Of a DNA stretch of 64,000 nt, positions 8,776-18,343 are shown piece after piece (position 1 is the first letter of the stretch; each line of letters starts with the position of its first letter). Position numbers and translations under genes: made by a program. The notes beneath the pieces were generated by a model. It was not told where the DNA came from, did not search any database, and worked only from the letters and a program-made list of their open reading frames with translations. The stretch covers positions 4,415,743 to 4,479,742 of the forward strand of contig NZ_KZ987724.1 of NCBI RefSeq assembly GCF_003614185.1, written 5' to 3'. This stretch comes from Paenibacillus aceti (GTDB lineage: Bacteria; Bacillota; Bacilli; Paenibacillales; Paenibacillaceae).

Positions 8776-10002
8776 TTGTCTAAACCGAAGGGCTTCGAGA
8801 AACCGGCGGGTGTGCGTGATTATTTGCCGTTTGCCGCCGCGAGACTGCGGGAGATTGAGCGCCGTGTACTGGATTGCATGGCGGGATGGGGGTACCGTCA
8901 AATCATGACCCCGACGATGGAATATTATGAGACGGTGGGGATGGCTAGTTCCACATCAGATCAGAAGCTATTCAAATTGCTTAATAACCGGGGGACGACG
9001 ATGGTTCTCCGTTCGGATATGACGACACCGATTGCTCGGGTTGTGTCATCACTATTGAAGGAGGAGCCTCTGCCGCTGCGCCTGTCCTATCACGCGAATG
9101 TGTTCCGTTCAATGGAAGAGGAAGCAGGCAAGGAAGCGGAATTCTATCAAACCGGGGTGGAGCTGGTCGGTGACCCTTCAGCGGAGGCGGATGCCGAGGT
9201 TGTGGCTCTTGCTGTAGCTTCCTTGCAGGCGGCAGGAGTATCCTCCTTCAAGATCGCGCTCGGCCATGTCGGGTTCCTGAATGGTCTGCTGGAGGAGGCT
9301 GTCCCGGGGCGCGAAGAGGTGCAGCAGGAGCTGAAGGATCGGCTGCTCCGGCGTGATTTCGTGGGCTATCGGGAGCTGCTGGTGAGGCTGGATCTGTCTG
9401 CGGATCAACGCGAGGAATTGGCGGGGGTGCTCAAGCTGCGCGGTGGCAAGGAAATTTGCCGTCAGGCCATGGAGTTAAGCGATAACGAGTTGGTTCAGAG
9501 CTCGATCGAGCATCTGAATGCGGTCTGGGATGCGCTGGAGGATTTTGATGTGGCCAGACACGTCATGATAGATCTGACGATGATCGGAGATTTCTCATAT
9601 TATACCGGGATGATCTTCGAAGGGTATGCGTCGGACATCGGTTTCCCGGTATGCGCGGGGGGGCGCTATGATAAGCTGCTGCAACAATTTGGCCGCCCTG
9701 CTCCAGCGACCGGATTCTCGCTCAAGACGAACCGGATTCTCGATGGGGTCGATGGTTTGAAGCTCCAGCAGGAGCTGCCTATATTGATGCAGTATGATGT
9801 GCCCAACCGCAGGAAGGCATATATCGAAGCCGAGCGGCTGCGCAGCGAGGGAAGGAGCGTCAGAATGCGGATTGTATCTGTGCGCTCGGAGCTATGGGAG
9901 GCTTGGCCCGGACTGAGATCTCTGAATCCTCAAGGTCCTCAAGATCAGCTAGGTCCTCTGGGGCCTTCATTTGGTGAAGTCATTAACTTGGTAAGCTTCT
10001 GA
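8776..10002 (+). CDS. hisZ: ATP phosphoribosyltransferase regulatory subunit HisZ
   Basis: A 408-residue paralogue of histidyl-tRNA synthetase that forms a hetero-octamer with short-form HisG and confers histidine feedback. Class II synthetase motifs are recognisable: [12 protein letters not shown] at the N-terminus, motif 2 [12 protein letters not shown] near 85, and [13 protein letters not shown] near 295. The C-terminal anticodon-binding domain of true HisRS is missing. Instead there is a short tail with a Gly/Pro/Gln-rich stretch ([15 protein letters not shown]). TTG 8776 is preferred because AGGGGTGA ends 5 bases upstream; the in-frame GTG at 8767 would overlap its own RBS. It is the first gene of the his operon, 38 bases before hisG. 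Confidence 0.93.
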   Translation: MSKPKGFEKPAGVRDYLPFAAARLREIERRVLDCMAGWGYRQIMTPTMEYYETVGMASSTSDQKLFKLLNNRGTTMVLRSDMTTPIARVVSSLLKEEPLPLRLSYHANVFRSMEEEAGKEAEFYQTGVELVGDPSAEADAEVVALAVASLQAAGVSSFKIALGHVGFLNGLLEEAVPGREEVQQELKDRLLRRDFVGYRELLVRLDLSADQREELAGVLKLRGGKEICRQAMELSDNELVQSSIEHLNAVWDALEDFDVARHVMIDLTMIGDFSYYTGMIFEGYASDIGFPVCAGGRYDKLLQQFGRPAPATGFSLKTNRILDGVDGLKLQQELPILMQYDVPNRRKAYIEAERLRSEGRSVRMRIVSVRSELWEAWPGLRSLNPQGPQDQLGPLGPSFGEVINLVSF

Positions 10003-10040
10003 AGCGGGTAGCTTGTAGTGATGAGAGGAGGCTTAACGCC

Positions 10041-10670
10041 ATGAGTGAGATGATTAAGGTAGCCATGCCCAAGGGGCGTATCTATAAAAAAGCTTCAGCC
10101 TTGTTCAGGGAAGCCGGCATCGATATCCCGGACGATGTGGATGAGACCCGCAAGCTGGTCATCCCTCTGCCGGAGATCGGCATGGAGTTTATTCTGGCGA
10201 AGCCGGTCGATGTGCCTACTTATGTCGAGTACGGCGTAGCCGATATCGGTATCGTCGGCAAGGATGTGTTGCTGGAGGAGGATCGCGATGTCTACGAGCT
10301 GCTTGATCTCGGCATTGCGCGCTGCCGGATGTCGGTCATCGCGCTGCCGGACTGGCAGCCTGGCATTCATCAGCGGGTAGCGACGAAATATCCGAATGTG
10401 GCGTCGCGATATTTTCGGGAGCAGGGCCAACAGGTAGAGGTGATCAAGCTGAACGGTTCGATCGAGCTTGCACCGCTCATCGGGTTGGCCGATCGGATTG
10501 TCGATATGGTGGAGACCGGGCAGACGCTGAGGGAGAATGGTCTGGTTGAAACGGAGAGCCTGTTCGAGATTACGAGCCGGCTGGTGGCTAACCGGGTTAG
10601 CTATCGGATGAAGAATGCCGAGATTCAGGCGCTATGCGATACCCTCGCCTCGGTCATCGGTAAGGAGTAG
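10041..10670 (+). CDS. hisG: ATP phosphoribosyltransferase, short form
   Basis: A 209-residue catalytic subunit that joins ATP and PRPP, the first committed step of histidine synthesis. The short length lacks the C-terminal regulatory domain of long HisG, consistent with the preceding hisZ. Typical features are [11 protein letters not shown] at the N-terminus, [10 protein letters not shown] near 73, and the PRPP-loop region [18 protein letters not shown] near 150-170. AGGAGG is 9 bases upstream of ATG 10041. PRPP may be supplied by the prs gene at 16591. Confidence 0.96.
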   Translation: MSEMIKVAMPKGRIYKKASALFREAGIDIPDDVDETRKLVIPLPEIGMEFILAKPVDVPTYVEYGVADIGIVGKDVLLEEDRDVYELLDLGIARCRMSVIALPDWQPGIHQRVATKYPNVASRYFREQGQQVEVIKLNGSIELAPLIGLADRIVDMVETGQTLRENGLVETESLFEITSRLVANRVSYRMKNAEIQALCDTLASVIGKE

Positions 10671-10731
10671 GCAGTTAGGCTTGGAAGATGACGGAATGAG
10701 ATGGAGCAGGATTGATGAGGAGGGTCCCAGG

Positions 10732-12012
10732 ATGAAGATCGTTAAGGCACAGGATATGGATATGAAGCGGGAGGTCGAGTATGGCTCGGAGGAGCAGAAT
10801 GCAGCCGTCCGTCAAATTGTAGCGGATGTCAAGCTTGAGGGAGACGCTGCGCTGCTCAGATATACGGAGGAATTTGACCATGTGAAGCTGGATGCAGGGG
10901 CGCTCCGGGTCACGGAAGCTGAGCTCAAGGCGGCTTATGATCATGTGGAGCCTTCGTTCATAACCGCGATATCGGCGGCAGCGGACAATATTCGCGCTTT
11001 TCATAGCAGACAGAAGAGGAATTCCTGGATGGATCTGCAGCCGGACGGAAGCCTGCTAGGTCAGATAATCCGCCCGCTGAAGCGGGTTGGCGTATATGTA
11101 CCGGGGGGCACTGCGGCTTATCCGTCTTCCGTACTTATGAATGTCATTCCTGCTCAAGTAGCGGGTGTGCCGGAGATTGTGATGGTTACCCCTCCTGCAA
11201 CCGCGGGCAAGCAAGGAATCGATCCTTATATTCTCGTAGCCGCGGCCGAAGCGGGAGTGAATGAGATTTATCGGGTGGGCGGAGCGCAGGCGATCGCAGC
11301 GCTCGCCTATGGGACGGCTTCGATGGCTCCCGTAGACAAAATCTGCGGCCCGGGCAATATTTATGTAGCTCTGGCCAAGCGCCAGGTATACGGTGTCGTG
11401 GATATCGATAGTATCGCTGGTCCGAGCGAGATTGCCGTGCTGGCGGATGATAGCGCCGATCCGGTATATATTGCCGCAGATCTGCTGTCACAGGCGGAGC
11501 ATGATGTGATGGCATCAGCCGTGCTGGTTACGCCGTCAGCGGAATTCGCCGCAGCTTGCCAAGCTGAGGTAGAGCGTCAATTGGCCGAGCTGCCGCGCCG
11601 GGATATTGCTGAGAGATCGATAGCTGATTATGGAGCGATTATTCTGGTCGATTCTATCGACGAAGGGATCGCCGCCATTAATCGGCTAGCACCAGAGCAT
11701 TTTGAGCTGGTGGTTCAAGACCCGCTTGCCTATCTGGGGAAGATCGAGAATGCGGGCGCTATCTTCCTCGGCCCGTATAGCTCTGAACCGGTGGGCGACT
11801 ATTTCGCCGGTCCGAATCATATCATTCCGACGAATGGGACGGCTCGTTTCTCTTCGCCGGTCGATGTGGATGATTTCATCAAGAAATCCAGTGTAATTTA
11901 CTATAGCAAGGAAGCTCTCCAGGCGAACGGAGAGATGATTATAGAGCTGGCGCGCCGCGAAGGGCTGGAGGGCCATGCCCGGGCGATTGAAGTCCGGCTG
12001 AGCGGGGACTAA
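10732..12012 (+). CDS. hisD: Histidinol dehydrogenase
   Basis: A 426-residue Zn-dependent NAD enzyme that oxidises histidinol to histidine in the last two steps. Signatures include [14 protein letters not shown] near 125, the [11 protein letters not shown] segment, CGPGNIYVA near 205, [14 protein letters not shown] near 225, the catalytic LAPEHFEL near 320 and GPNHIIPT near 362. The open frame extends upstream to 10615 into hisG. I choose ATG 10732 because GAGGAGGG ends 8 bases upstream and the result has the normal family length of about 430. Confidence 0.96.
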   Translation: MKIVKAQDMDMKREVEYGSEEQNAAVRQIVADVKLEGDAALLRYTEEFDHVKLDAGALRVTEAELKAAYDHVEPSFITAISAAADNIRAFHSRQKRNSWMDLQPDGSLLGQIIRPLKRVGVYVPGGTAAYPSSVLMNVIPAQVAGVPEIVMVTPPATAGKQGIDPYILVAAAEAGVNEIYRVGGAQAIAALAYGTASMAPVDKICGPGNIYVALAKRQVYGVVDIDSIAGPSEIAVLADDSADPVYIAADLLSQAEHDVMASAVLVTPSAEFAAACQAEVERQLAELPRRDIAERSIADYGAIILVDSIDEGIAAINRLAPEHFELVVQDPLAYLGKIENAGAIFLGPYSSEPVGDYFAGPNHIIPTNGTARFSSPVDVDDFIKKSSVIYYSKEALQANGEMIIELARREGLEGHARAIEVRLSGD

Positions 12013-12074
12013 ATTCCATCGGGCCAGGACTTAGATTTAGATTCATCGATGAGAAGGAGAGGCGGGGGGATACA

Positions 12075-12686
12075 ATGACGACAAATAACGAGAATGTGGC
12101 GGTAAGACAAGGGGCTATCAGCCGAGTCACTCATGAGACGCAGATTCAGCTGGGCTTCGCCATTGATGGCAGCGGCCAATCCCGGTTAGAGACGGATGTA
12201 CCGTTCCTGAACCATATGCTCGATCTGTTCACGAAGCATGGACAGTTCGACTTGGAGGTTCAGGCGCAAGGGGATATCGACATAGATGATCACCATACGG
12301 TGGAGGACATCGGTATCTGTCTGGGGCAATGCTTGTATCAAGCGCTGGGAGACAAGCGGGGCATCAAGCGATATGCCAGTGTGTTCGTGCCGATGGATGA
12401 AGCGCTGGCTCAAGTGGTGATCGATGTGAGCAATCGGCCGCATTTCGAATATCGGGCGGAGTATCCTTCGGATCGCGTCGGCAGCTTCGATGTACAGCTT
12501 GTGCATGAGTTCCTCTGGAAGCTGGCGCTGGAAGCGCGGATTACGCTGCATGTCATCGTGCATTACGGACAGAACACGCATCATATGATCGAGGCGGTGT
12601 TCAAGGCGCTGGGTCGAGCGCTGGATGAGGCGACAAGCATCGATCCGCGAGTGAGCGGCGTGCCTTCGACGAAGGGAGTCCTCTAG
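12075..12686 (+). CDS. hisB: Imidazoleglycerol-phosphate dehydratase
   Basis: A 203-residue Mn-dependent dehydratase converting imidazole glycerol phosphate to imidazole acetol phosphate. The paired metal-binding signatures are intact: FLNHMLDLFTKHG, DDHHTVEDIGICLG, and the later NTHHMIEAVFKALGRAL. It is the monofunctional Gram-positive form without a phosphatase domain. The RBS is AGGAGAGG upstream of ATG 12075. The last base of its stop codon overlaps the GTG start of hisH, indicating coupled translation. Confidence 0.97.
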   Translation: MTTNNENVAVRQGAISRVTHETQIQLGFAIDGSGQSRLETDVPFLNHMLDLFTKHGQFDLEVQAQGDIDIDDHHTVEDIGICLGQCLYQALGDKRGIKRYASVFVPMDEALAQVVIDVSNRPHFEYRAEYPSDRVGSFDVQLVHEFLWKLALEARITLHVIVHYGQNTHHMIEAVFKALGRALDEATSIDPRVSGVPSTKGVL

Positions 12687-13336
12687 TGATGCGGATCGCG
12701 ATTGTCGATTACGGTATGGGGAATTTGCATAGCGTGGCCAAGGCGATCGAGAGGCTTGGCTATGAGGCCGCGGTAAGCGGTGACGCGGCCGGGATTCTGG
12801 AGGCGGACGGCATATTGCTGCCCGGAGTCGGCGCCTTCGGCGACGCGATGGAGCAGCTTGCGGCTTCCGGCCTCGATGGGGTGTTGAGGCAGGCGGCCGG
12901 CAGCGGGACACCGCTGCTCGGCATCTGCCTCGGCATGCAGCTGCTCTTCACGGAGAGTGAAGAGCATGGGCTGCACGAGGGCCTGGGCCTGTTGCCCGGC
13001 CGGGCCGTGCGCTTCAGCCCAGAGGGCGGCCTGAAGGTGCCGCACATGGGCTGGAACCGGCTGCAATTCAAGCAGCCGGAGCACCCGCTCCTGGCAGGAC
13101 TTGACGAAGGACATGTGTACTTCGTCCATTCTTATCATGTGCAGTCAGAGCGGGAGGGGGATCTGCTGGCCGTGACCGATTACGGCCAGCCAGTTACCGC
13201 GATGGTAGGTCGCGGTAATGTGTTCGGGATGCAGTTCCATCCCGAGAAGAGCAGTGAGCTCGGCCTGGCATTATTGCGCAATTTCCTGACTCTGGTCGAG
13301 TCAGGCGCGACAGGCCAGCTAAGCAAGGATGGATAG
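12686..13336 (+). CDS. hisH: Imidazole glycerol phosphate synthase, glutaminase subunit
   Basis: A 216-residue class I glutamine amidotransferase that feeds ammonia to HisF. The N-terminus IAIVDYGMGNLHSV, the oxyanion/nucleophile motif GICLGMQLLF (catalytic Cys near residue 82) and the His/Glu pair in MQFHPEKSS near 182-190 are all present. GTG 12686 has GGAG 7 bases upstream; ATG 12689, three bases later, is equally possible. It overlaps hisB by one base. GC content is higher here than in the surroundings, but this looks like normal variation. Confidence 0.96.
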   Translation: MMRIAIVDYGMGNLHSVAKAIERLGYEAAVSGDAAGILEADGILLPGVGAFGDAMEQLAASGLDGVLRQAAGSGTPLLGICLGMQLLFTESEEHGLHEGLGLLPGRAVRFSPEGGLKVPHMGWNRLQFKQPEHPLLAGLDEGHVYFVHSYHVQSEREGDLLAVTDYGQPVTAMVGRGNVFGMQFHPEKSSELGLALLRNFLTLVESGATGQLSKDG

Positions 13337-13363
13337 AATTCTTGAGAGTACGGGGGGAAGGGC

Positions 13364-14104
13364 ATGTCATCATTCATAATATATCCGGCGATCGATATTC
13401 GGGATGGAAAATGCGTGCGTCTCGTTCAGGGCGATTACAGCCAGGAGACGATATATAATGATAATCCGCTTGAAGTGGCCAGATCTTGGGAGCTGCAGGG
13501 CGGGGAGTTCATCCACTTGGTGGATTTGGATGGAGCCAAGGCGGGTCAGCCTGTGAATGACTTGCTGATCGGAGAGATTGCGCGGACGGTGCAGGTACCG
13601 GTTCAGGTAGGTGGCGGGCTGCGCTCCATTCAGGATGTAGAGCGACTGCTGTCCCTCGGGGTCAGCCGGGTCATCATTGGAACGGCAGCGATTGAGGATC
13701 GGGCGTTCACCGAAGCAGTGCTAGGTACTTATGGAGATAAGGTAGCGATCGGGATCGATGCCCGGAACGGAAGGGTTGCTACGCGGGGTTGGATGGAGAC
13801 ATCGGAGGTCAAGGCGGAGGAACTGGCCAAGGAGCTGGCGTCCAAGGGGGCGGAGACCTTTATTTTTACGGATATATCCCGGGATGGGATGATGCAGGGG
13901 CCGAATGTGGAGGCGATCCGCCGATTGGCGGAGGTGTCCAGACGAACTGTGATCGCTTCGGGCGGAGTGACCGTACAGGATGATCTGTTGAAGCTGGCCG
14001 CTTATGCAGGTCAGGGGATTGGCGGAGCGATTGTAGGCAAGGCGTTGTACACAGGGAATATTGACTTAACAGCAGCGATTCAGGTGGTATCAGCGGTTCA
14101 ATAA
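13364..14104 (+). CDS. hisA: ProFAR isomerase (HisA)
   Basis: A 246-residue TIM-barrel Amadori isomerase acting on ProFAR. The N-terminal [18 protein letters not shown] contains the first catalytic Asp, with [11 protein letters not shown] near 50, QVGGGLR near 80, the second catalytic Asp in [14 protein letters not shown] near 168-175, and phosphate loops ASGGV and [12 protein letters not shown] 13364 is preceded by GGGGGAAGGG. It starts 27 bases after hisH. The half-barrel duplication with HisF is evident in the parallel motifs. Confidence 0.96.
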   Translation: MSSFIIYPAIDIRDGKCVRLVQGDYSQETIYNDNPLEVARSWELQGGEFIHLVDLDGAKAGQPVNDLLIGEIARTVQVPVQVGGGLRSIQDVERLLSLGVSRVIIGTAAIEDRAFTEAVLGTYGDKVAIGIDARNGRVATRGWMETSEVKAEELAKELASKGAETFIFTDISRDGMMQGPNVEAIRRLAEVSRRTVIASGGVTVQDDLLKLAAYAGQGIGGAIVGKALYTGNIDLTAAIQVVSAVQ

Positions 14105-14151
14105 TGACTTGGTGTGAACTATATTTTTATAGGGAGAGGAAGGCGACGGGC

Positions 14152-14910
14152 ATGCTGGCGAAGCGCATAATACCTTGTCTGGATGTGAAGGATGGACGGG
14201 TGGTGAAGGGAGTTAACTTCGTGAATCTTCGCGATGCCGGTGATCCGGTGGAGCTGGCTGCTCTCTATGATCGCGAGGGAGCTGATGAGCTCGTATTTCT
14301 CGATATTTCTGCTTCCCATGAGGGCCGGGCTACGATGGTTGAGGTGGTGCGGCAGACAGCGGGGGAGATCGCCATTCCTTTTACGGTGGGCGGCGGGATA
14401 TCGCAGGTGGATGATATGAAGCGGATACTACGGGCAGGAGCCGATAAAATCGCTATTAACACCGCCGCTATAACGAATCCCGACCTGATCTCCGACGGAG
14501 CGAGAAGGTTTGGATCGCAATGCATTGTAGTAGCTGTGGATGCGAAGTACAATGCCGAGTGGGGCGATTGGGAGGTATTCACGCATGGAGGCCGCAAGCC
14601 CACGGGAATCCGGGCGGTCGCCTGGGTCCAGGAGGCGGAAGCGAGGGGAGCTGGCGAGATTCTGCTGACGAGTATGGATGCTGACGGCACTAAGGATGGA
14701 TTCGATTTAGCACTAACTAAGGCGGTTAGCAGTCAGATTCGTATCCCGGTGATCGCCTCTGGCGGGGCGGGGAAGATGAGTGATTTTTACGACGTGTTCA
14801 CGGAAGGGCAGGCGGATGCTGCGCTGGCGGCGACGATTTTTCATTATAAAGAAATTGCAGTGCCCGAGCTTAAGGCAGATCTGAGGGCCAGAGGGGTGGA
14901 AATACGATGA
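14152..14910 (+). CDS. hisF: Imidazole glycerol phosphate synthase, cyclase subunit
   Basis: A 252-residue TIM barrel that forms the imidazole ring using ammonia from HisH. The start motif [22 protein letters not shown], with catalytic Asp11, is at ATG 14152. [19 protein letters not shown], the second catalytic Asp in [15 protein letters not shown] (near 130) and ASGGAGK follow. The frame is open back to 14104, but GAGAGGAAGG just upstream of 14152 and the universal HisF N-terminus fix this start. The end overlaps the hisIE start by four bases (ATGA). Confidence 0.96.
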   Translation: MLAKRIIPCLDVKDGRVVKGVNFVNLRDAGDPVELAALYDREGADELVFLDISASHEGRATMVEVVRQTAGEIAIPFTVGGGISQVDDMKRILRAGADKIAINTAAITNPDLISDGARRFGSQCIVVAVDAKYNAEWGDWEVFTHGGRKPTGIRAVAWVQEAEARGAGEILLTSMDADGTKDGFDLALTKAVSSQIRIPVIASGGAGKMSDFYDVFTEGQADAALAATIFHYKEIAVPELKADLRARGVEIR

Positions 14911-15671
14911 CGGTAAAACAGCAGCTGGAATTGTCGCTTCCGTTCGAGGTGTTGAAGCAGCGGGTAAAGTGGGATGCCGATGGCCTCGTTCCTGCAATTG
15001 TCCAGGATGTGGTCACGAAGAAGGTGCTGATGCTCGCCTATATGAATGAAGAATCACTGTTGAAGTCGGTGGAGACGGGGCAGACCTGGTTCTGGAGCCG
15101 TTCTCGCGCCGAGTTGTGGAATAAGGGGGCTACTTCCGGTAATACGCAGCAAATTATTTCCCTGAGCTATGATTGTGATGGGGATACGCTATTGATGCTG
15201 GTTCATCCGCAAGGTCCAGCCTGTCATACTGGGGAGGAGACTTGCTTCTATCGGTTGGCCGCTTCTGTGGAAGAGCAGGTTTTAGCTGATCCGGTGGTAG
15301 TTACAGCAGATTCGATGAGAACTGCAACGTCGGATTCGGTGCTGGGATTTGAGAGCAACCCTAATCCTGATAGCCGATTCGCGGTGCTGGCTGAACTGGA
15401 GAGCTTGATTGCCAAGCGTTATGAAGAGCGCCCTGAGGGGGCGTACACCACTTACTTATTCGATAAAGGCCTTGATAAAATTCTGAAAAAGGTAGGCGAA
15501 GAGACGGCCGAATCCATTATCGCCGCCAAAAATCAGGATAACGACGAGTTAAGATATGAAGTCAGCGACCTGATCTATCATTTACTTGTACTGCTGCGGG
15601 AGAGAAATCTGCCGCTGGACGATATTATGGTTGAGCTGGAGCGCCGGCATGAGCGGCCGCGCCGTGATTAA
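14907..15671 (+). CDS. hisI: Bifunctional PR-AMP cyclohydrolase / PR-ATP pyrophosphatase
   Basis: A 254-residue HisIE fusion carrying out steps 2 and 3 of the pathway. The N-terminal cyclohydrolase (about 1-135) shows [26 protein letters not shown], the metal site DCDGDTLL, and [11 protein letters not shown]. The C-terminal MazG-like pyrophosphohydrolase (about 160-254) shows [15 protein letters not shown] and [10 protein letters not shown]. The linker of about 30 residues is longer than usual. The start overlaps hisF by four bases. Confidence 0.96.
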   Translation: MTVKQQLELSLPFEVLKQRVKWDADGLVPAIVQDVVTKKVLMLAYMNEESLLKSVETGQTWFWSRSRAELWNKGATSGNTQQIISLSYDCDGDTLLMLVHPQGPACHTGEETCFYRLAASVEEQVLADPVVVTADSMRTATSDSVLGFESNPNPDSRFAVLAELESLIAKRYEERPEGAYTTYLFDKGLDKILKKVGEETAESIIAAKNQDNDELRYEVSDLIYHLLVLLRERNLPLDDIMVELERRHERPRRD

Positions 15672-15691
15672 CGGATGGAGGTCGGTCTGAA

Positions 15692-16531
15692 ATGCGAATA
15701 GATTATCATACGCATCACGCCCGCTGTGGGCATGCCATCGGATCGCTGGAAGAGTATATTCAGCGCGGTATTGACATCGGCCTGTCTCAGATTGGTCTGT
15801 CCGATCATATGCCCCTGGTGCATGTAGATCCCTCAACTTACTATCCAGAGATGGCTATGCCGCAGGAGGAATTGCCTCGATACGTGGAGGAAGCATTCCG
15901 ATTGAAGCAGAAGTATGCCTCGGCTATTTCTGTCCGGGTCGGGCTTGAAGCTGATTATATTGAAGGCTGGGAGAGGGAGATAGAGCAGATCATCAAGGAT
16001 TATCCGTGGGATTATGTGATCGGATCGGTGCATTTTCTCGGGGAATGGGATGTGTCGGATTTCCGTCAGGTTCATCAGTGGGAGGGCCAGGATATTTTCC
16101 AGGTATATCAGAGATACTATGATGCTGTGGAGAAGGCAGCCAGAACCGGATTCTATGATATTATGGGCCATCTGGATGTAATTAAACGGTTCAATTACAG
16201 GCCAGAGCAGCAGTGGCAGGAGCAAATCATCGAATTGGAGCTTCAAGTATTGGCGGCGGTGGTTGAATCAGGGATTGCGATGGAGCTGAATGCTTCGGGA
16301 CTGACGAAGCCATGCGCGGAGATGTTCCCTAGCGAGCGGATACTGACGGCGGCTGTGCTACAAGGCATTCCGTTCACGATCGGCTCTGACGCCCATGATC
16401 CGCAGAAATTGGCTGAGAATCTCGATGCTGCTCGCAGCACATTGAATAAGCTTGGGGTCCGTGAATTAGCTACGTTCGAAGGCCGGCATAGAGTGATGGT
16501 GCCTCTGCAGCTTGACGGAAAGACAAGCTAA
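15692..16531 (+). CDS. hisJ: Histidinol-phosphatase (PHP family)
   Basis: A 279-residue PHP-type metallophosphatase. Metal ligands are visible in DYHTHHARCGHA (residues 4-15), LSDHMP near 37, GLEADYIEG near 90, SVHFLG near 115, MGHLDVIKRF near 155 and IGSDAHDP near 230. In Gram-positives this family (HisJ/HisK) replaces the HAD-type enzyme for histidinol phosphate. It lies 20 bases behind hisIE, which supports that role over other PHP phosphoesterases. It ends the his operon. hisC, the remaining enzyme, is not in this window. Confidence 0.92.
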   Translation: MRIDYHTHHARCGHAIGSLEEYIQRGIDIGLSQIGLSDHMPLVHVDPSTYYPEMAMPQEELPRYVEEAFRLKQKYASAISVRVGLEADYIEGWEREIEQIIKDYPWDYVIGSVHFLGEWDVSDFRQVHQWEGQDIFQVYQRYYDAVEKAARTGFYDIMGHLDVIKRFNYRPEQQWQEQIIELELQVLAAVVESGIAMELNASGLTKPCAEMFPSERILTAAVLQGIPFTIGSDAHDPQKLAENLDAARSTLNKLGVRELATFEGRHRVMVPLQLDGKTS

Positions 16532-16541
16532 GCCGCATAAG

Positions 16542-16550
16542 TGGTATAAT
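16542..16550 (+). promoter_or_regulatory. Extended -10 promoter for prs
   Basis: TGGTATAAT (TGn plus a perfect TATAAT) lies 41 bases before the prs start, without a good -35. It begins 10 bases after the hisJ stop, so prs can be expressed both from here and by read-through from the his operon. Confidence 0.6.
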
Positions 16551-16590
16551 AGAGCTATAACCTGAATTACTTAGGAGGCCATAATCCATT

Positions 16591-17538
16591 ATGGAAGGCA
16601 AGTTAACCATTTTTGCGGGCTCTTCCAGCCCGAGGCTGACGCAGCAAATCTGCGAACGCTTAGGGGTTGAACCGGGCAAAATTACGTTATCCCGCTTCAA
16701 GAGCGGAGAGATCTATGTGCATTATGAGCAAAGTGTACGCAATCGCGATGTGTTCCTGGTTCAATCCTTGTCGCATCCGGTCAATGAGATGTTCGTCGAA
16801 CTGCTTGTGATGATTGATGCCGCCAAGCGCGCATCCGCTCGGACCATTAATATCATCATGCCCTATTATGGCTATGCGAGGCAGGAGCGCAAATCCGCTC
16901 CACGTGAACCGATCTCAGCCAAGATGGTCGCCGATGTGCTGACGACAGCTGGTGCGAACCGGGTGGTGACTATTGATCTGCATGCGCCGGCGATTCAGGG
17001 CTTCTTCAACATTCCGGTCGATCATTTAACTGCTCTTGATTTAATGACGGAGTATTTGAGATCAAAGGAAATCTACAAGCCTGTTATTGTATCTCCGGAT
17101 GCTGGACGAGCCTCTATGGCTGAGAAGCTGGCGAGCGGTCTGGACGCACCCTTCGCGATGATGATTAAGAAGCGTCCGGCTCATAATCAGTCGGTGATTA
17201 CGCATGTTATCGGTGATGTGGCTGATCATACGCCTATTATTATCGAGGATTTAATCGATACAGGATCAACGATCGTCAATTCGGTTGAAGGACTTAAAGA
17301 GCGTGGAGCCAGAGAGGCGATTGTGTGCGCGACACACGGTCTATTCTCGGATAACGGCTTGCAGAGACTGCGCCATCCCTCGATTTCACAGGTCGTCATT
17401 ACGGACTCGATTGCCCAGCCGGAGCCGCATGAGCCCTATGTTCATGTCTTGTCTGTAGCGCCAATGCTGGCGCGGGCGACGCAATATATTCTGGATGGTG
17501 GTTCGATCGCTACACTGTTCAAAGACCAGGGGATTTAA
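16591..17538 (+). CDS. prs: Ribose-phosphate pyrophosphokinase (PRPP synthetase)
   Basis: A 315-residue class I PRPP synthetase making PRPP from ribose 5-phosphate and ATP. GSSSPRLTQQI replaces the common GNANP/GTSNP N-terminal variant. RFKSGEIYV, PYYGYARQERKS (ATP and catalytic region), the metal-binding VTIDLHAPAIQGFF, VSPDAGR, and the PRPP loop EDLIDTGSTI are intact. Position directly behind the his operon suggests that it supplies PRPP to HisG. In Bacillus the housekeeping prs lies next to glmU, so this may be a second, pathway-linked copy; that cannot be confirmed from the window. RBS TTAGGAGG. Confidence 0.94.
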   Translation: MEGKLTIFAGSSSPRLTQQICERLGVEPGKITLSRFKSGEIYVHYEQSVRNRDVFLVQSLSHPVNEMFVELLVMIDAAKRASARTINIIMPYYGYARQERKSAPREPISAKMVADVLTTAGANRVVTIDLHAPAIQGFFNIPVDHLTALDLMTEYLRSKEIYKPVIVSPDAGRASMAEKLASGLDAPFAMMIKKRPAHNQSVITHVIGDVADHTPIIIEDLIDTGSTIVNSVEGLKERGAREAIVCATHGLFSDNGLQRLRHPSISQVVITDSIAQPEPHEPYVHVLSVAPMLARATQYILDGGSIATLFKDQGI

Positions 17539-17572
17539 GTTGAGGTTGAGTATATATCTGTAGGGTGAAAAG

Positions 17573-17750
17573 CCTGCAAATATGCAGGAATTTCGCTTAT
17601 ATTCTGATCTGTGATCGTAATTCCTGCGATAATGCAGTTATTTTCTCTGTATTGGCCTGATTCCAAGGGAAAAGGGGAAAAAGCCTGCATATTCGCAGGA
17701 ATTTCTTAGTAACCGGTGGTTTTGAGCCGAAAAGCCCGCATATTTGCAGG
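17573..17750. repeat. Cluster of four CCTGCA-n4-TGCAGG palindromes
   Basis: Four copies follow the prs stop: CCTGCAAATATGCAGG (17573), CCTGCGATAATGCAG (17623), CCTGCATATTCGCAGG (17684) and CCCGCATATTTGCAGG (17735). Starts are spaced 50, 61 and 51 bases. Flanks are similar too, with GAAAAG on the left and AATTTC on the right in several copies. No leader, no unique equal-length spacers and no cas genes are present, so this is not CRISPR. Confidence 0.8.
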
Positions 17751-17834
17751 CTTCGAGTTTGTGGTGTGATGCACAAGTGCGTGGGCGATGTGTTCAGAGC
17801 GATATTCCGAAAAACAGTGTGTAATTTGCTCTAT

Positions 17835-18075
17835 TCCACTAGCTCCCTGTTCACTAAACTCCAGATTCTGTGGCTCCAAGTTCTCAAACGCTAGGCTCCT
17901 TAACCTCAGGATTTTGCTAACTCCATGTTTACTACACTCCTGATCCTCTAGCTTCCAAGTTCTCTAATTCCAAGTTCTCAAACTCCAAGTTCTCAAACTC
18001 CATTTTCTCCGGTTCTATGTTTTCTAACTTCAAGTTTCTCAAGCTCTAAGCTCTCAAACTCTAAGCTCTCAAGTG
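17835..18075. repeat. Degenerate 15-bp tandem repeat, strand-asymmetric
   Basis: About 16 decayed units of TCCAAGTTCTCAAAC occupy a pyrimidine-rich strand; the three best are consecutive near 17957-18003. Spacing is 15 or 16 bases. On the minus strand the unit reads TTTGAGAACTTGGAG, which in one frame gives the pentapeptide (F/L)E(N/S)LE. Stop codons interrupt this frame, so no gene is called. The remaining bases from 18080 to the TPR gene hold only AT-rich sequence and a weak extended -10. Confidence 0.75.
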
Positions 18076-18343
18076 CTAATCCCCAGCCCCCGTATCCCCT
18101 TAAAAGTAGATTTTCCAGTCTGGAAGGTTAATTTCCCATTAGAGTAGCTAAAGCGGATTTTCCTCTAGATCCTCGGTTCCCCTTCGATTTTGGAAATATA
18201 TTTTGATTTTTCCATATACATTGAATTAGATTGCTTCTTCCCAAGGAATGCCGTTATTCCCAAATGGATTTATCATGGGAGGACGGGGATTGCTGTGTTA
18301 TACTGTGAGTTGGAAGAATGAAATGAAGAAGGAGGTGCCTTGT

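Noticed and set aside
12186-12911. Minus-strand open frame of 241 codons across hisB/hisH
   Set aside because: Arg/Pro/His-rich shadow in a high-GC stretch; both plus-strand his genes are certain.
17573-17750. Possible CRISPR array
   Set aside because: Repeat units are short (16 bp) and imperfect, spacing is uneven (50, 61, 51), the intervening sequences share flanks, and no cas genes are near. The same palindrome occurs singly elsewhere.
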